DNA of 64,000 nt from Conus ventricosus (Eukaryota > Mollusca > Gastropoda > Neogastropoda > Conidae): positions 43,690,722 through 43,754,721 of the forward strand of contig CM031618.1 of NCBI GenBank assembly GCA_018398815.1. Direction: 5' to 3'. Under the pieces are notes generated by a model that saw only the letters and a list, made by a program, of their open reading frames with translations, did not search any database and was not told the DNA's origin. This document shows, piece by piece, positions 1 to 11,411 of this stretch (position 1 is the first letter of the stretch; every line of letters begins with the position of its first letter). Position numbers and translations under genes: made by a program.

Positions 1-1926
1 TCACCTACTTTCTTTCTTTCTTGTTTATCTCTGTTTGCAGTGGTATTCAGTTGCTTGATACTTTATTTGCTTACTTTGCCATTTCTTGATTGTTTATTTC
101 AGTAAAACATAGGGATATTCATTGTTTTGTTATTGGCGTACTCTACATTTCAGACGATGAAACAGGATATATATATTTTCAAATTCTGATCAAGCCATTG
201 TGTGTTGTTAAGCAAGCAAGCCATGGTAAAGGTGTCTTGACAGCCAAGTTTGAATATGTCATTTTGTACACATTAATCACATTAATGGGCAATGTCTGTG
301 TCAACTCAGCTCTAAAGTATCAACTGACTAGTACACACGTCAGCACAGAGCGGAAGTGCAAAAGGCACGCAGTATATGCCGAATGGAATTTGAAATGAAT
401 ATTGACACTAGTACAAGGGAAACACCAAACAAACCCTGGAGACTGGCATGTGTTTTTATCATCATAATCATAAGAACCATTCATCCGGTCACTGTGCCTG
501 AGTATTCCATATTATGGTATGCGTGATGCGACATTGCAGTCAGGCATTTGGAGAAGAAAGGAGCCAGCTATTGAAAAGTTGATTTTGAGTTGGAAATAAG
601 CAAAACAACAGCAGAAATGGAGAAAGAAAAAGGTTGGCTCTGACCTTGCACTTGAAAGCGGAAGTCTAGAATGGCTGCTCGGAGTTGAGGTGTAGGTGAA
701 AGTGCATGGTTATTTTGCACTTGTTTGTAATTGTGCCAGGCAGTTTGGCTCTTCAGGGCACAATAATTCAATTTGGTTCCACTGTGGTATAGTAGACTTT
801 TTAAAAGATAAACTTACGCATGTTTTATAACTTCAGTTCATTTTTTTTTCAGTTTTACGTTGCAATATTTTTTTGCTGTCTTCAAAAAACAATTGGGATT
901 TTTTTTCATTAACCTGCATAAGTTTATTGCTTTTACATACATTTGTGTCGTTGATTATGTCCTTTTGAAGATGTGATTCTTTCTTGACCGCTTCTCTGTT
1001 TTCTTTCAATCTTTTCTTTATGTATGTATCTTTTTGTTTATTTACAATGGTGTTCTTAAGCGATTGTGGATACACAACTTAATTCCTCCAGTGTGTTGAG
1101 TCATAGTAATGCCCACCAGCAAACAATTCTTGAAAATGTAAGGTTTTGAGAAATGGAGGTGGTCTTATTTGGAAAGTAAAACTAGTATCAGCAAAGGAGA
1201 GTGAGAATTCTGAAAATTTCATTAGGAATTGGAGGATGTTACAATGTATGGTGCAGAGGAGGGAGAGGGGGGGGGGGGGGGGGGGACAGTACATAATTAC
1301 AAAACATTAGTTTTCCAAATGGGTCTGTATTAAAGTTTCATTAGGTGGTTTTTAAAATGTTCCAGAAAAACCAAATCTTCAAAGGGAGGGAATGGGATTT
1401 GGGGTGAATTTAGAGTACACCAAAAATGAAAATCTTAAAACGGTGAAAGTCTTGACTGGGTGAGTATATATAATATACATTTTAAAAATGTTCTAGTAAG
1501 AGCAAATCTTTGAAGAGAGGGAGTCTTGATGGGGAGGATTCATGATTACATTGGGTGGTTTAAAGATGTTCTGGGGAAATATGAGAGAGAGAGAATCTTG
1601 ATGAAAAAGGTTCAAACTGGACAAACAAAATGTGTTCCAGAAAGTGAACATTTTTAAAGGGAGAAAGTCAGTTGGAGTCTTTGAATGGATAAATTTAAGA
1701 TGTTTCCCAGAAAACAGATTTTATTAGTCTATAGGAAAGGCATGTCAAATGGGGGAGTTTGTATTTGGAGCTTTTAATTTTACTGAATACATCTGATATT
1801 GTTGCTTGAATTCAATTGAAGGTTTAAAGAGTGGAAAAAGACTGAGAGACTGAAAATATACGACCGGCTTAGCAACATGTGAGTTTTTGCCACATTACAC
1901 ATGTGTGCTTTTAGGTTGTATGTGTG
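1..1926. other. Non-coding stretch, nothing recognised
   Basis: I see no exon-like reading frame, RNA gene or transposon signature here. Composition is AT-rich, with a G homopolymer near 1267-1285. Short open frames lack coding-like composition and plausible splice sites. Confidence 0.5.
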
Positions 1927-2173
1927 TCAAGTCAAGTCAAGTCAAAATTATCTTTATTGAGGGTTAAAAGAATAAGCTTTGCAGCTTTTTTTCATCCTGC
2001 CCTCACAAAAAAGCATAAATATCAATCACAATAGTGAAAAACCAGAAACTCGAAGCAATACATACGTATAAATCAGAAATATACAATGTAATGAAAACAA
2101 TGAAACATTAACAACCATTAATCAATATTGTGACGGACAATGGACAACGTGTCAAACATGGCAATAAAGACAT

Positions 2174-2191
2174 TTGAGAGAGAGAGAGAGA

Positions 2192-2231
<40 letters not shown>

Positions 2232-2303
2232 GCTGACAGATAGCAGAGAGACAGATAGCATTGATAAAGAATCCAATAGACAGACAGTCAGAGAGAAAGA
2301 GAG

Positions 2304-2373
<70 letters not shown>

Positions 2374-2515
2374 GGGGGGGGGGACTGACAGATAGCAGAG
2401 ACAAATAGCATTGACAAAGAATCCAACAGACAGACAGACAGACAGTCAGAGAGAAAGAGAGAGAGAGACAGAGAGAGTGGCAGAGAGAGAGAGAGAGAGA
2501 GAAAGAGGGGATATG
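2174..2515. repeat. (GA)n compound microsatellite
   Basis: Three GA-rich blocks are separated by two copies of a unit containing CTGACAGATAGCAGAGA and ATTGA(T/C)AAAGAATCCAA(T/C)AGACAGACAG. The array therefore looks like a segmental duplication of about 170 bp within a GA microsatellite. It sits in the 3' part of the minus-strand LINE. Confidence 0.9.
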
Positions 2516-2874
2516 CAGCAAAATATCATAAATTACTTTATAATTTGTCCATCAAATATTTTTTCAGTGCTTTTTTAAACAGTAGTTTAGAAGGACATGT
2601 TTTTAAAGTAGAAGATAAATTGTTCCATGCCGTTCCTCCGGAATATATGAAGCTAGATTTGTAAAGATTGTTACGGGGTCTAGCAAACGAAAGTTTGTGA
2701 ACATGTCTATTTTCATTATTTTCAAAGTTTCGGATAATTTTCTTTGGAGCTATTCCTTAACTACTTTATACATGCATAAGCATTTATTGAAGAAGAGCCT
2801 GTCTTTGAATGGAAGAATATCTAACTTTGTATAGTCATCACCTGTCAAGGAATTAGATTTTAATTGCACCAACT

Positions 2875-4031
2875 TTATAGCTCTTTATGTAAACGATTGA
2901 TTTGTTTCAAATTTGTTTCACTAGAATTATCCATAACGTAGACGCATAAATCAATGAGAGATAAAATATGTGCATGAAAAAATAATTTCCTCGACTGGAG
3001 ATTCAGAAAATGTTTTATTTTTGATAATTGATAAATCCTTTTAGAAAGACGTTTTCCAAGGTCAGTAATGTGGTCGTACCACGTTAAATCATTATCGATG
3101 ATAGCCCCTAGTACTTTATGAGATGTTACCTCCTCAACCCTTTGGTCATTGACATATAGCGCTGTGAACGGGGACCTCATTTTCTGCCTTTTTTGCCGTG
3201 TAGTCACATACATACATTTCGTTTTATTTGCATTCAGGGACATGTGGTTCATTTCTGTCCATTCAATCAATCTGTCGATGTTGTTCTGAAGGTTATTACA
3301 AGAATCATAGGATTATCACTGCTAAACTGTAATGAATGTTCATCAGCAAACATTTCACAATCACAGTCTATGTATAAAGGCAAATCATTTTATGTAAATA
3401 GAGAATAGGAGAGGTCTAATACTGATCCCTGTGGGACACCAAATTCCAAATTGAGTAATTCTGACGTCTGCTACAAATTTCAACTAGTTGTTGACGATCA
3501 GTAAGAAAAGATCTAATGAAGTCAATTGCCTGGTTTGATAGCTTATAGTGTGCAAGTTTTTTTATGAGAAGGGAATGGTTTTATAACATCAAAGGCTTTA
3601 GCAAAGTCGACAAAAGAATTCCAGTAAATACGTTATTATTTATATTTGATAGGCAATAATCAGTAAGCTGTATAAGAGACGTATGGCAGGAGTGATTTTC
3701 TCTGAAGCCTGACTGATTTTCATGAATCAAATCATAATGCTTAAAGTGAGAATATAATTGTCTTTGAATATGTCTTTCAAGTGGTTTTGACAAAATGGGT
3801 AATATTGAAATAGGTCTATAGTTGGACGGATTGGTGGAATCACCATTTTTGAACAAAGGTAATGACTTTGGCTTGTTTAAATATAAGAGGAAATTGGTTT
3901 TTATCAATGCGCAAGTTGTAAATATAGGTGAGTGTATCAGCGATAGCAGATGAGGCAATTTTCAGTATCCTTCCATCAATTCCATCTAAACCTCTTGTTC
4001 CAGATTGTTTTAGACACATTAGCCATAACAC
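2875..4031 (-). pseudogene. Reverse transcriptase remnant of the minus-strand LINE
   Basis: Read on the minus strand, successive broken frames give GLDGIDGRILKIASSAI, then the conserved [19 protein letters not shown] segment, HENQSGFRENHSCHTSLIQL, the GVPQGSVL turn, the FADEHSLQFS active-site box, and the thumb-like segment with KVLGAIIDNDLTWYDHI. This order is that of a non-LTR reverse transcriptase. Frames change at about 3840 and between 3270 and 3580. The usual FADD/YADD catalytic pair reads FADE here. Two neighbouring fragments (4039-4674) are the endonuclease-RT linker, including KPPWLTKEIDNDIHKRDHLL. The protein cannot be made as it stands. Confidence 0.85.
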
Positions 4032-4839
4032 ACTTCATTTACTGAAATTGACGGTATAGTGAAAGTTGAGGAGATGTTTTTAGAACAGCATATTGTTTTA
4101 GTTCAAGTAAATCATTTCGATTTGTATCATCATTTACAATTATGTCCTTAGCAACATTTGCAAAATGAAAGTTCAAATCTTCCGGTGAAATATCCTTTAT
4201 TGGATTCTTAACTTTAGAGTTCGATTTACCATTAGTTAAAAGATTAATTGCCTTCCAGATCGATTTTGAATTCTGAGAAGAGAATAACAAATCTTGAAAA
4301 TATTTTTTCTTCGTTTTTCGTTTCATGGAATTCTTTGTTTCTTTGTTTTCTAAATTTTTCTTTGTCCTTTAACTTGAGTAAATGATCTCTTTTATGTATG
4401 TCATTGTCTATTTCCTTCGTCAACCACGGGGGTTTCATAGTATGTTTTACTCGTTTTCTAACAAGGGAGCATGTTTATCATATATTGAACTGAAAATGTA
4501 TACCCAGTAATTGACTGCTTCATCTGGGTTTCTTATCTGATAAATATAATCTAAGCCCGAGGAAAGTAAATCATCAAGAAATGCATTTTTGTCAAAATGT
4601 GTGAAAGATCTGTAAAAGATTTCCTTATGTCCCAGCTTAGGAATTTTTACACCTTCTTCATCCATGTAAAACAAACAGATGAATGATCACTGCATCCGAT
4701 TTGAACAGAACATACTTCCACAATATTTGCTCTTGAGGTGACGTAAACATGATCAATTAAAGTTTCTGAGTGTTCAGTAATGCGTGTTGGTCGATCGATG
4801 ATTTGTTCTAATCCATACATTGAATAACTGTGACTCCAT

Positions 4840-5330
4840 TTTGTTCCTGGTATTGTTAAATCAAAAAGTCACCCAAAACAATCAATTCTTTGGATGCTAA
4901 GGTAGCAGAATCCATCATCAAATTAAACTTATCATACCAGTCAGTTGTTTCGGCTGGGTTTCTGTATAGAAATCCTATAATAATCGGTTTACAATGTTTA
5001 AGACTTATTTCTATCCAAACAGATTCAATGCCATAATTCTCTAAATGTGACAGTCGTTTAAGTCTTACTGAATTTGCACAATATAAAAGTAATCCTGTTG
5101 ATTTTGGTGCAGCTGGATCAAGTCGAATTGTGTCATAATTCGGCATGTACATATCGGAATCTGGTATCATATCTGTTAATCTAGATTCAGCTATACAAAA
5201 AACATGAAAGTTATTCCATTGTTGTGTAAAATTGTAGCAATGTCATCAGTCTTATTTCTGGCACTGTTAATATTTAGATATCCAACACGAAGCCCCTCGT
5301 GTGAGGGCCATGTATCAACGTAGAAGGCAT
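4840..5330 (-). pseudogene. APE-type endonuclease remnant of the minus-strand LINE
   Basis: The minus strand encodes LNINSARNKTDDIATIL near the start, then after a one-base frame change FCIAESRLTDMIPDS, followed by a core with KPIIIGFLYRNPAE and ELIVLGDFLI. These match the beginning, the AETRL-like glutamate motif (here IAESRL), the YRPP-like strand and the GDFN-like strand of endonuclease/exonuclease/phosphatase domains in LINEs. The C-terminal part (about 4850-4680) still carries SDHSSV-like residues before an interruption. The frame break makes it a pseudogene. Confidence 0.8.
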
Positions 5331-5345
5331 CATATTACCACTTTA

Positions 5346-5735
5346 CATTCATTATACAAACCACAGGCCTATGCACAAAAGTACTTCTTATTACAAAGTG
5401 ATGGGTAGTTAAATATACACAATATAGCCACAAACGGTAAACTGTTGAATGAAAAACCAAGACAGATTATGTCTATTAACTTTTATCAATATGAGACAAA
5501 TTAACAACGTACATCAAGGAAAATAACATGAAACGTTTTATCAAAAACACATTGTTAACAAGGTTTGTAGGCTACAAAATCAATCTTTACGCCCAAAAGA
5601 ACGAAAAGCAATGATTGATGAAAATGGTAGACGAAAATGAGAATAAACACGGAGACAATAATTACATATGCATACAATCAGAATCAAGTATTAATTATTT
5701 TGTAATAACAGTGCAGTGACTTCCATCAAAGCCAG
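5346..5735. other. Non-coding stretch between LINE and CA repeat
   Basis: AT-rich sequence with no open frame of note. It is probably the 5' untranslated part of the minus-strand LINE, or 3' flank of gene C. No boundary is visible. Confidence 0.35.
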
Positions 5736-5755
5736 CAGGCACACACACACACACA

Positions 5756-5847
<92 letters not shown>
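5736..5847. repeat. (CA)n / (GCAC)n microsatellite
   Basis: An uninterrupted CA run, a GCAC run and a second CA run. The array directly follows the stop codon of the minus-strand terminal exon of gene C, so it would lie at the start of that gene's 3' untranslated region as (GT)n in the RNA. Confidence 0.95.
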
Positions 5848-5849
<2 letters not shown>

Positions 5850-6334
5850 AACTAGCAAGGTGGCGCGGTTGCATTTGCTGACTGTTCATGTATGCCATCA
5901 AATTGAACAGAAATGGATTATATGGAATAGTGGGTGGTGTTTGTGTCATAGGCACATTGTTATGATTGCCCACTGGGTCATAAAACATTCCATTTGGAAC
6001 CGGAGCAACGGGATTCATTGCCTGACTAGGGGGACAGGGCGGCGGAACATGGATTGCCTGACCGCTGTTATACAGGGAAGAGGGCGGAAGGGAGGTCAAA
6101 GGTCGGGGGGCACGATCAGACGCGCTTGAAGTTTGTTGTGGCAGTGGGTTGTCTCTATGAAAAAGAGTTGGATAATGATTCATGGACTCTATTGGCGGAT
6201 AATCGACAGATGGGTCATTGCTTTGCTGGCTGTAAACCGGGGAACTGTTCTGTTGATACTGAGAGGAATACATGTTATTTACAGAACGGTTGGAGCTGGT
6301 GTAGTTGAACTGAGAATGCACAGGTACTTTCCGT
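5848..6334 (-). CDS. Gene C, putative terminal coding exon (Pro/Gln/Asn/Ser-rich protein)
   Basis: The minus strand is open for 162 codons to a TGA at 5848. The exon begins right after a good acceptor (GATTTTAATTTCAG, AG at 6336-6335) in phase 2. The preceding exon at 6957-6837 ends in phase 2, so the two join in frame as RKSRPR-RKVPVHSQFNY. The protein is low in charge and rich in Pro, Gln, Asn, Ser and Tyr, for example SSQYQQNSSPVYSQQSND and NPFLFNLMAYMNSQQMQ. This looks like an intrinsically disordered C-terminus with a short hydrophobic patch near the end. No family is recognised. It lies antisense to and upstream of gene A's first visible exon. Confidence rests on splice signals, phase agreement and non-repetitive codon content. 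Confidence 0.6.
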
Positions 6335-6417
6335 CTGAAATTAAAATCACGTTGAGAGCCAAAAAAGATCTGCTTGAAATTAACTGCCAGTTTGGCTGTA
6401 CCTGCTTCGCTTTACAT

Positions 6418-6680
6418 AGTGTGTGTGTGTGTGTGTGTGTATGTGTCTGTAATTGTATATCTGTGTTTATGTGTATGCGCACATGGGGATGTGTGTGTGG
6501 GCATGTGTGTGTTCAGGCACGCACATGTGTGTTTGCACGTGTGTGTGTTGTGTGTGTGCGTGCGTGTGTGTGTGTGTGTGCGCGCGCACACCGGTTGAGT
6601 GTGTGCGCACGCATGCATGCTTAGGTACATATCCAGATACATTATAGTTTATACTGATTGTGTGTGTGTGTAATTATTAA
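6418..6680. repeat. (GT)n microsatellite cluster
   Basis: Interrupted GT/GTGC dinucleotide runs on the plus strand within the intron between the two gene C exons. A TATC/ATCT-rich degenerate repeat follows to about 6830. Confidence 0.9.
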
Positions 6681-6836
6681 TATCTTTTTAGCTAAATATC
6701 CAGTATCTCTATATATCTATCAGTATCTTTTAGCTATCTATCCAATTTCTGTATATATCTATTATGTTTTTAGCCATCTGTCCAGTGTCTCTGTATATCT
6801 GTTCATATCTTTACAGCTACCTATCTTTCTATCTAC

Positions 6837-6957
6837 CTTGGACGTGACTTCCTGTGTACATTAGTACCGGTTGGACTCTGTGCAGTGCTATGCGCAGTGG
6901 TACCGCTGTTAGCAGTTTTCACCGCATTCTGATTGCTTTGGCAACTGGCTCGGTTTG
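6837..6957 (-). CDS. Gene C, penultimate visible exon
   Basis: Minus-strand exon of 121 nt. The acceptor is TTTACTTCCAG (AG at 6959-6958) and the donor is CCAAG|GTAGAT (GT at 6836-6835). It enters in phase 1 and leaves in phase 2, matching the 6334-5848 exon. The encoded segment is polar and Ser/Thr/Asn-rich, including NQNAVKTANSGTTAHSTAQS, and ends in HRKSRPR. No domain is recognised. Exons further 5' would lie at higher coordinates, within or beyond gene A, and were not found. Confidence 0.5.
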
Positions 6958-7105
6958 CTGGAAGTAAATCATTGGTGCGCTTATTCATACTTGAAATGAT
7001 GGTTTCTTTTTTGGTTGGTTTGTTAGTGTACAAAAAGTTGTCTTTTTTTGTTTGTTTTAAAATCTCTGTCAGCTTCCTTGTCTTTCCTCTATTTGTTTGT
7101 CAGTT

Positions 7106-8506
7106 CAGCCCTGGTGCCTCCTCCCACCCCCATCCCTACCCCCAGCCTGCCCCAGCCTCCACCCACCCCCATCCCTACCCCCAGTCTGCCCCAGCCTCCA
7201 CCCACCCCCATCCCTACCCCCAGCCTGCCCCAGCCTCCACCCACCCCCATCCCTACCCCCAGCCTGCCCCAGCCTCCACCCACCCCCATCCCTACCCCTA
7301 ATCTGCCCCTGCCTCCTCCCACCCCCATCCCTACCCCCAGCCTGCCCCAGCCTCCACCCACCCCCATCCCTACCCCCAGCCTGCCCCAGCCTCCACCCAC
7401 CCCCATCCCTACCCCTAATCTGCCCCTGCCTCCTCCCACCCCCATCCCTACCCCCAGTCTGCCCCAGCCTCCACCCACCCCCATCCCTACCCCTAATCTG
7501 CCCCTGCCTCCTCCCACCCCCATCCCTACCCCCAGCCTGCCCCTGCCTCCTCCCACCCCCATCCCTACCCCTAATCTGCCCCTGCCTCCTCCCACCCCAT
7601 CCCTACCCCCATCTGCCCTGCCTCCTCCCACCCCATCCCTACCCCCAGTCTGCCCCTGCCTCCTCCCACCCCCATCCCTACCCCAGTCTGCCCCTGCCTC
7701 CTCCCACCACACCCATCCCTTCCTCCCACCCATGCTCCCTAGTCTGCCCCCCCCCCATCCCACCCACCCTAATCTGCCCCTGCCTCCTCCCACCCATCCC
7801 TACCCATGCCCTGCCCTCCCACCCCATCTACCCCCAGCGCCCTGCCTCCTCCCACCCCCATCCCTACCCCTAGTCTGCCCCTGCCTCCTCCCACCCCCAT
7901 CCCTACCCCAGTCTGCCCCTGCCTCCTCCCACCCCCATCCCTACCCCAGCTGCCCCTGCCTCTCCCACCCCCATCCCTACCCCTAATCTGCCCCTGCCTC
8001 CTCCCACCCCCATCCCTAGCACCCCAATCTGCCCCTGCCCCTCCTCCCACCCCATCCTACCCCAATCTCCCTGCTCCTCCCACCCATCCTACCCCTGCCC
8101 CTGCCTCCTCCCACCCCCATCCCTACCCCTAGTCTGCCCTGCCTCCTCCCACCCCCATCCCTACCCCAAATCTGCCCCTGCCTCCTCCCACCCCCATCCC
8201 TACCCCTAGTCTGTCCCTGCCTCCACCCACCCCCATCCCTACCCCCAGTCTGCCCCTGCCTCCTCCCACCCCCATCCCTACACCTAATCTGCCCCTGCCT
8301 CCTCCCATCCCCATTCCTACCCCTAATCTGCCCCTGCCTCCTCACACCCCCATCCCTACCCCTAATCTGCCCCTGCCTCCTCCCACCCCAATCCCTACCC
8401 TCAGTCTGCCCCTGCCTCCTCCCACCCCCATCCCTACCCCTAGTCTGCCCCTGCCTCCTCCCACCCCCATCCCTACCCCTAGTCTGCCCCAGCCTCCACC
8501 CATCTC
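7106..8506. repeat. 39-bp C-rich minisatellite
   Basis: About 35 copies of a 39-bp unit based on CCTCCCACCCCCATCCCTAC plus CCC(T/C)AATCTGCCCCTG. The plus strand is almost pure C, A and T, so the minus strand is G-rich with many GGG/GGGG tracts. The unit is a multiple of three and yields proline-rich open frames on the plus strand and glycine-rich ones on the minus strand. Between about 7600 and 8110 units are shortened or slipped, breaking the frame, which argues against coding. A pyrimidine tract ending TTTGTCAG at about 7102 resembles a splice acceptor but is probably fortuitous. Confidence 0.95.
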
Positions 8507-8671
8507 CCATTTTCTTCCCTCTGTACTTTTTCTGTGTACCTCAACTTGCCTGTCTTCTTTTTATTTGATCTTTTTTTTTTGTCCATTGTGATTTCATCTC
8601 CATTCTCTCTATTGAACTCAAGGGTATTTCTCTCTTTCTGTACCTCTGTCTCTTTCTCTGTCTGTCTGTCT

Positions 8672-8732
<61 letters not shown>

Positions 8733-9284
8733 CATCTGTGTTTTTCTCCCTGTCTCTCTTTTTCTTTCTGTCTTTCTGCCTGTCTTGTCTCTTTTTCCTC
8801 ACTGTGTTTCAGTCTGGCTCCAATTTCTGTCACTTTTCCTTTTTTTTTTATTCTGTGTGTTTTCTTGTTCTTTTCTGTGCCTTCTTCCTCCTCCCCCTGT
8901 CCATCCCCAGCACCCCTCTCCACACTCAGGTTTTCTTTGTATTCCCCCTTACTTACTTACTTACTTAATCCTCTTCAACCCGCAACCCAACACATAAGGC
9001 GCCAACAAGCTCCCTCCAGCCCTCTCTGTCCTGGGCAAGCTAGCTCAGTTCATTCCAGGTCTTGCCTGTTCCTGCTCCTATTCCTGCCTTACTCCCCATA
9101 CATCCCTTCGAAGCCTGCCATCCCCACCCTCCCCTTCCGTTCCCACCTCTCCGCCTTTCTCCATCCATCCCCCTATCCATTACTCGCCCCATTATCTTCG
9201 CTTTCCTTCCAGACACCCCCCCCCCCCCCCCAACCTCCTCTTTCCCACCTATCTCATGCGAAAGCATTGAACCTGACTGTCCAG
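8507..9284. other. Pyrimidine-rich non-coding stretch with (CT)n
   Basis: Long C/T-rich sequence with a (CT)n run at about 8674-8729, a (CTTA)n run near 8948-8968 and a C homopolymer at about 9219-9232. From 8967 the text resembles an interspersed repeat (ATAAGGCGCCAACAAGCTCC). The pyrimidine-rich end could serve as polypyrimidine tract for the exon at 9285. Confidence 0.55.
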
Positions 9285-9396
9285 GTGGGACCGCCTACAT
9301 CGTCGCGATCAGCGACGGTCGCCTCTACCACAAGGGGGCGGAGCAGAGCAAGGGGCTGTAGGAGGAGCCCCTTCCTCCGTTCCTTCCGGCCAGAAG
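9285..9396 (+). CDS. Gene A exon 1 (first visible)
   Basis: Acceptor CCTGACTGTCCAG and donor GAAG|GTATGC bound a 112-nt exon, phase 0 in and phase 1 out. The frame is Ser/Arg-rich ([19 protein letters not shown], then [11 protein letters not shown]). The donor phase matches exon 2, giving a Gly at the junction. Composition agrees with downstream SR-rich exons. The weakest point is that no upstream partner exon or start codon was found. Confidence 0.55.
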
Positions 9397-11257
9397 GTAT
9401 GCAGCTGGTTCCAAGTTATGTTCCATGAAGTGTGCGATAGCGACTGCATCTACTTTCACTGGACCATTTTTATTTTTTGTAACAGAAGTATTTTCAGAAG
9501 TATTCTGAGTGGAGTGTCTAGACTGTAACATGTGAAGGACAGAGGTGAGCTAAAATGATCACAGTAGGAGAATGTGACCTCTGTTGCCTTTTAATATTAT
9601 CTTAGGTGAGGTAATGTTGCTTATAGCCCAGCCGACCGAGAATGGCCATATCGGGGCTGTCACCGCGATGAAGTCGAACTCGCAAGTCATCTATTCACAC
9701 AACCCTTTAAAATACATGTTCTGAAAACACACCCGGAGCTGAACTTTCACTGATTTCTGTTGCGTTTTGATACTGTCTAATACCATCGATGATAAAACGA
9801 CCACAGAACTGAACTTGACTGTACCAAACTCTCACTGTGTATTCTGTGATGTTAGGTGTCTTTTTGAAAGGACTGAGTGCCGAATGAACCACAGTCTGTA
9901 GCGCTGATTTCAGGTCATCACTTCATGTCTTCCTGTAGGCAGTGAGTCACTGGGGTGCTGTGACAAACGCAAAAAGAATGCTGCTATTGTTCAAGCGTTT
10001 AATCATGCCATTTTGGTGGTGAGCGCTTGGCGGTGCCCATCTCTTGCACCCTTTTAGAATTAAGTTTCCAAATCATTTTACTGGACAGGGAGGGAGGAAG
10101 AGGGTTGGTGGGGGGGGGGGGGGGGGGGAGAGCAAGCCACATCCAGATCCACATAAAATGTCAAGTGATTTTCACTTTTCCACAGTGGGAGCCTTGGAAA
10201 AGAAAAAAATTGACGTAAATGCAAACTGTTCACCTGCTGTCCAGGGACGGGGACTGCCGATGGTGGGAGACCACTCTATCAGCCCTTTCCTGTCGGGGAG
10301 ACAAGGGGAAGAGAAGGGCAAGGCAACGACAGTTTTCGTCGCACACCCAACAGCCTCAGTGCTAGCCGGTCCAGTCTGGTGTCGCCGACCGATCGAAATT
10401 CATCCACTGCTGGTATGGACTCCTCTGCTGTTGAGTGTCTGTACCTTTCTTTTTTTTTTTTTTTTTTTTTTTGTCTTCCAGTCTGTTTGTCTGTCTTTTT
10501 CTCCATTCATCAGTCTCTCCCGACCTACATTCGTTCTGTCTGTACATTTTGATTAAAAGTGTGTGTGTGTGTGCACAGGCGTTTGCACACGCACTATGGT
10601 TTGTGTGCGTGGGTGAGTCAGAGTGTGTGTGTGTGTGTACGTGTGTGTGTGTGTGAATGTTAATTTACATATTTTTGTTCTGTGCTTTACTCTTCTTTTT
10701 TTTTTCTTTTTAAAAGGACATCAACCTTGTCACATTTATCATGTGTTAATACTGATGATAATGAAGATAAAGACTTTTTTCACAGAGACCTTTTTTTTTT
10801 TTTCATTTTGCTTCTCATTTTTCTTCATTTCGGAACTCGGTGGTCCCGACATTGTTCTCTTCCCATCAGCCATGCGTTCAAGCGCCACTCCATCGCCACA
10901 AGATCAAGATGGCCCACTGTCGCCAAGCAGCCTGGAGGGGGCTGCTGCCCCGCGGGACAGAGACGGCTACGACCCTCGAATTGCTCGTCCACGTCGACAC
11001 CAGCACGACTTCCATGACCCCAGACTTAGCAAGGTCAGGTTCTGATTGCGCGCCCGAGAGAGAGAACTGTATAAGGGGAAGGGATAGACAGTTAAATGGG
11101 GATTGGAGAATGATGTCCAGAGAGCTAGTGGGAGAGAGAGATGGAAAGGAAGGGAGGGTTGAGGGAGAGAGAAAGTGGGGGTGGGGGCGATGGGGGGGGG
11201 GGGAAGGGAAATTTCCAACCCAGCTGTCGGCTTACAAGAGGAAATCAAGACCACACT

Positions 11258-11320
<63 letters not shown>

Positions 11321-11368
11321 GCACTCGCACACATGCACGCACACACATGCACACACACACACATAGGC

Positions 11369-11411
<43 letters not shown>

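Larger units (their letters stand above)
1927..5345 (-). mobile_element. Degraded non-LTR retrotransposon (CR1/L2/Jockey-like), minus strand
   Basis: On the minus strand the order is an APE-type endonuclease (about 5330-4840), a linker, reverse transcriptase (about 4030-2875) and a 3' untranslated region. The element ends at 1927-1947 in short TTGAC-type direct repeats, just after a polyadenylation-like AATAAA. The first recognisable endonuclease residues read LRVGYLNINSARNKT. Reverse transcriptase shows SNYRPISILPILSK, GVPQGSVL and a catalytic box reading FADE. Several frameshifts and stops break the frame, so this is a dead copy. No ORF1 is recognised upstream of the endonuclease. A large GA/GGA microsatellite has expanded inside the 3' untranslated region. 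Clade assignment is inferred from motif style; RNase H is not seen. Confidence 0.85.

Noticed and set aside
90..398. 102-codon open frame near the left edge
   Set aside because: No coding-like composition, splice sites or recognised domain.
7048..7986. 312-codon proline-rich open frame, with a TTTGTCAG acceptor-like site before it
   Set aside because: It is produced by a 39-bp minisatellite with a period divisible by three; slipped units break the frame and the minus strand is equally open.
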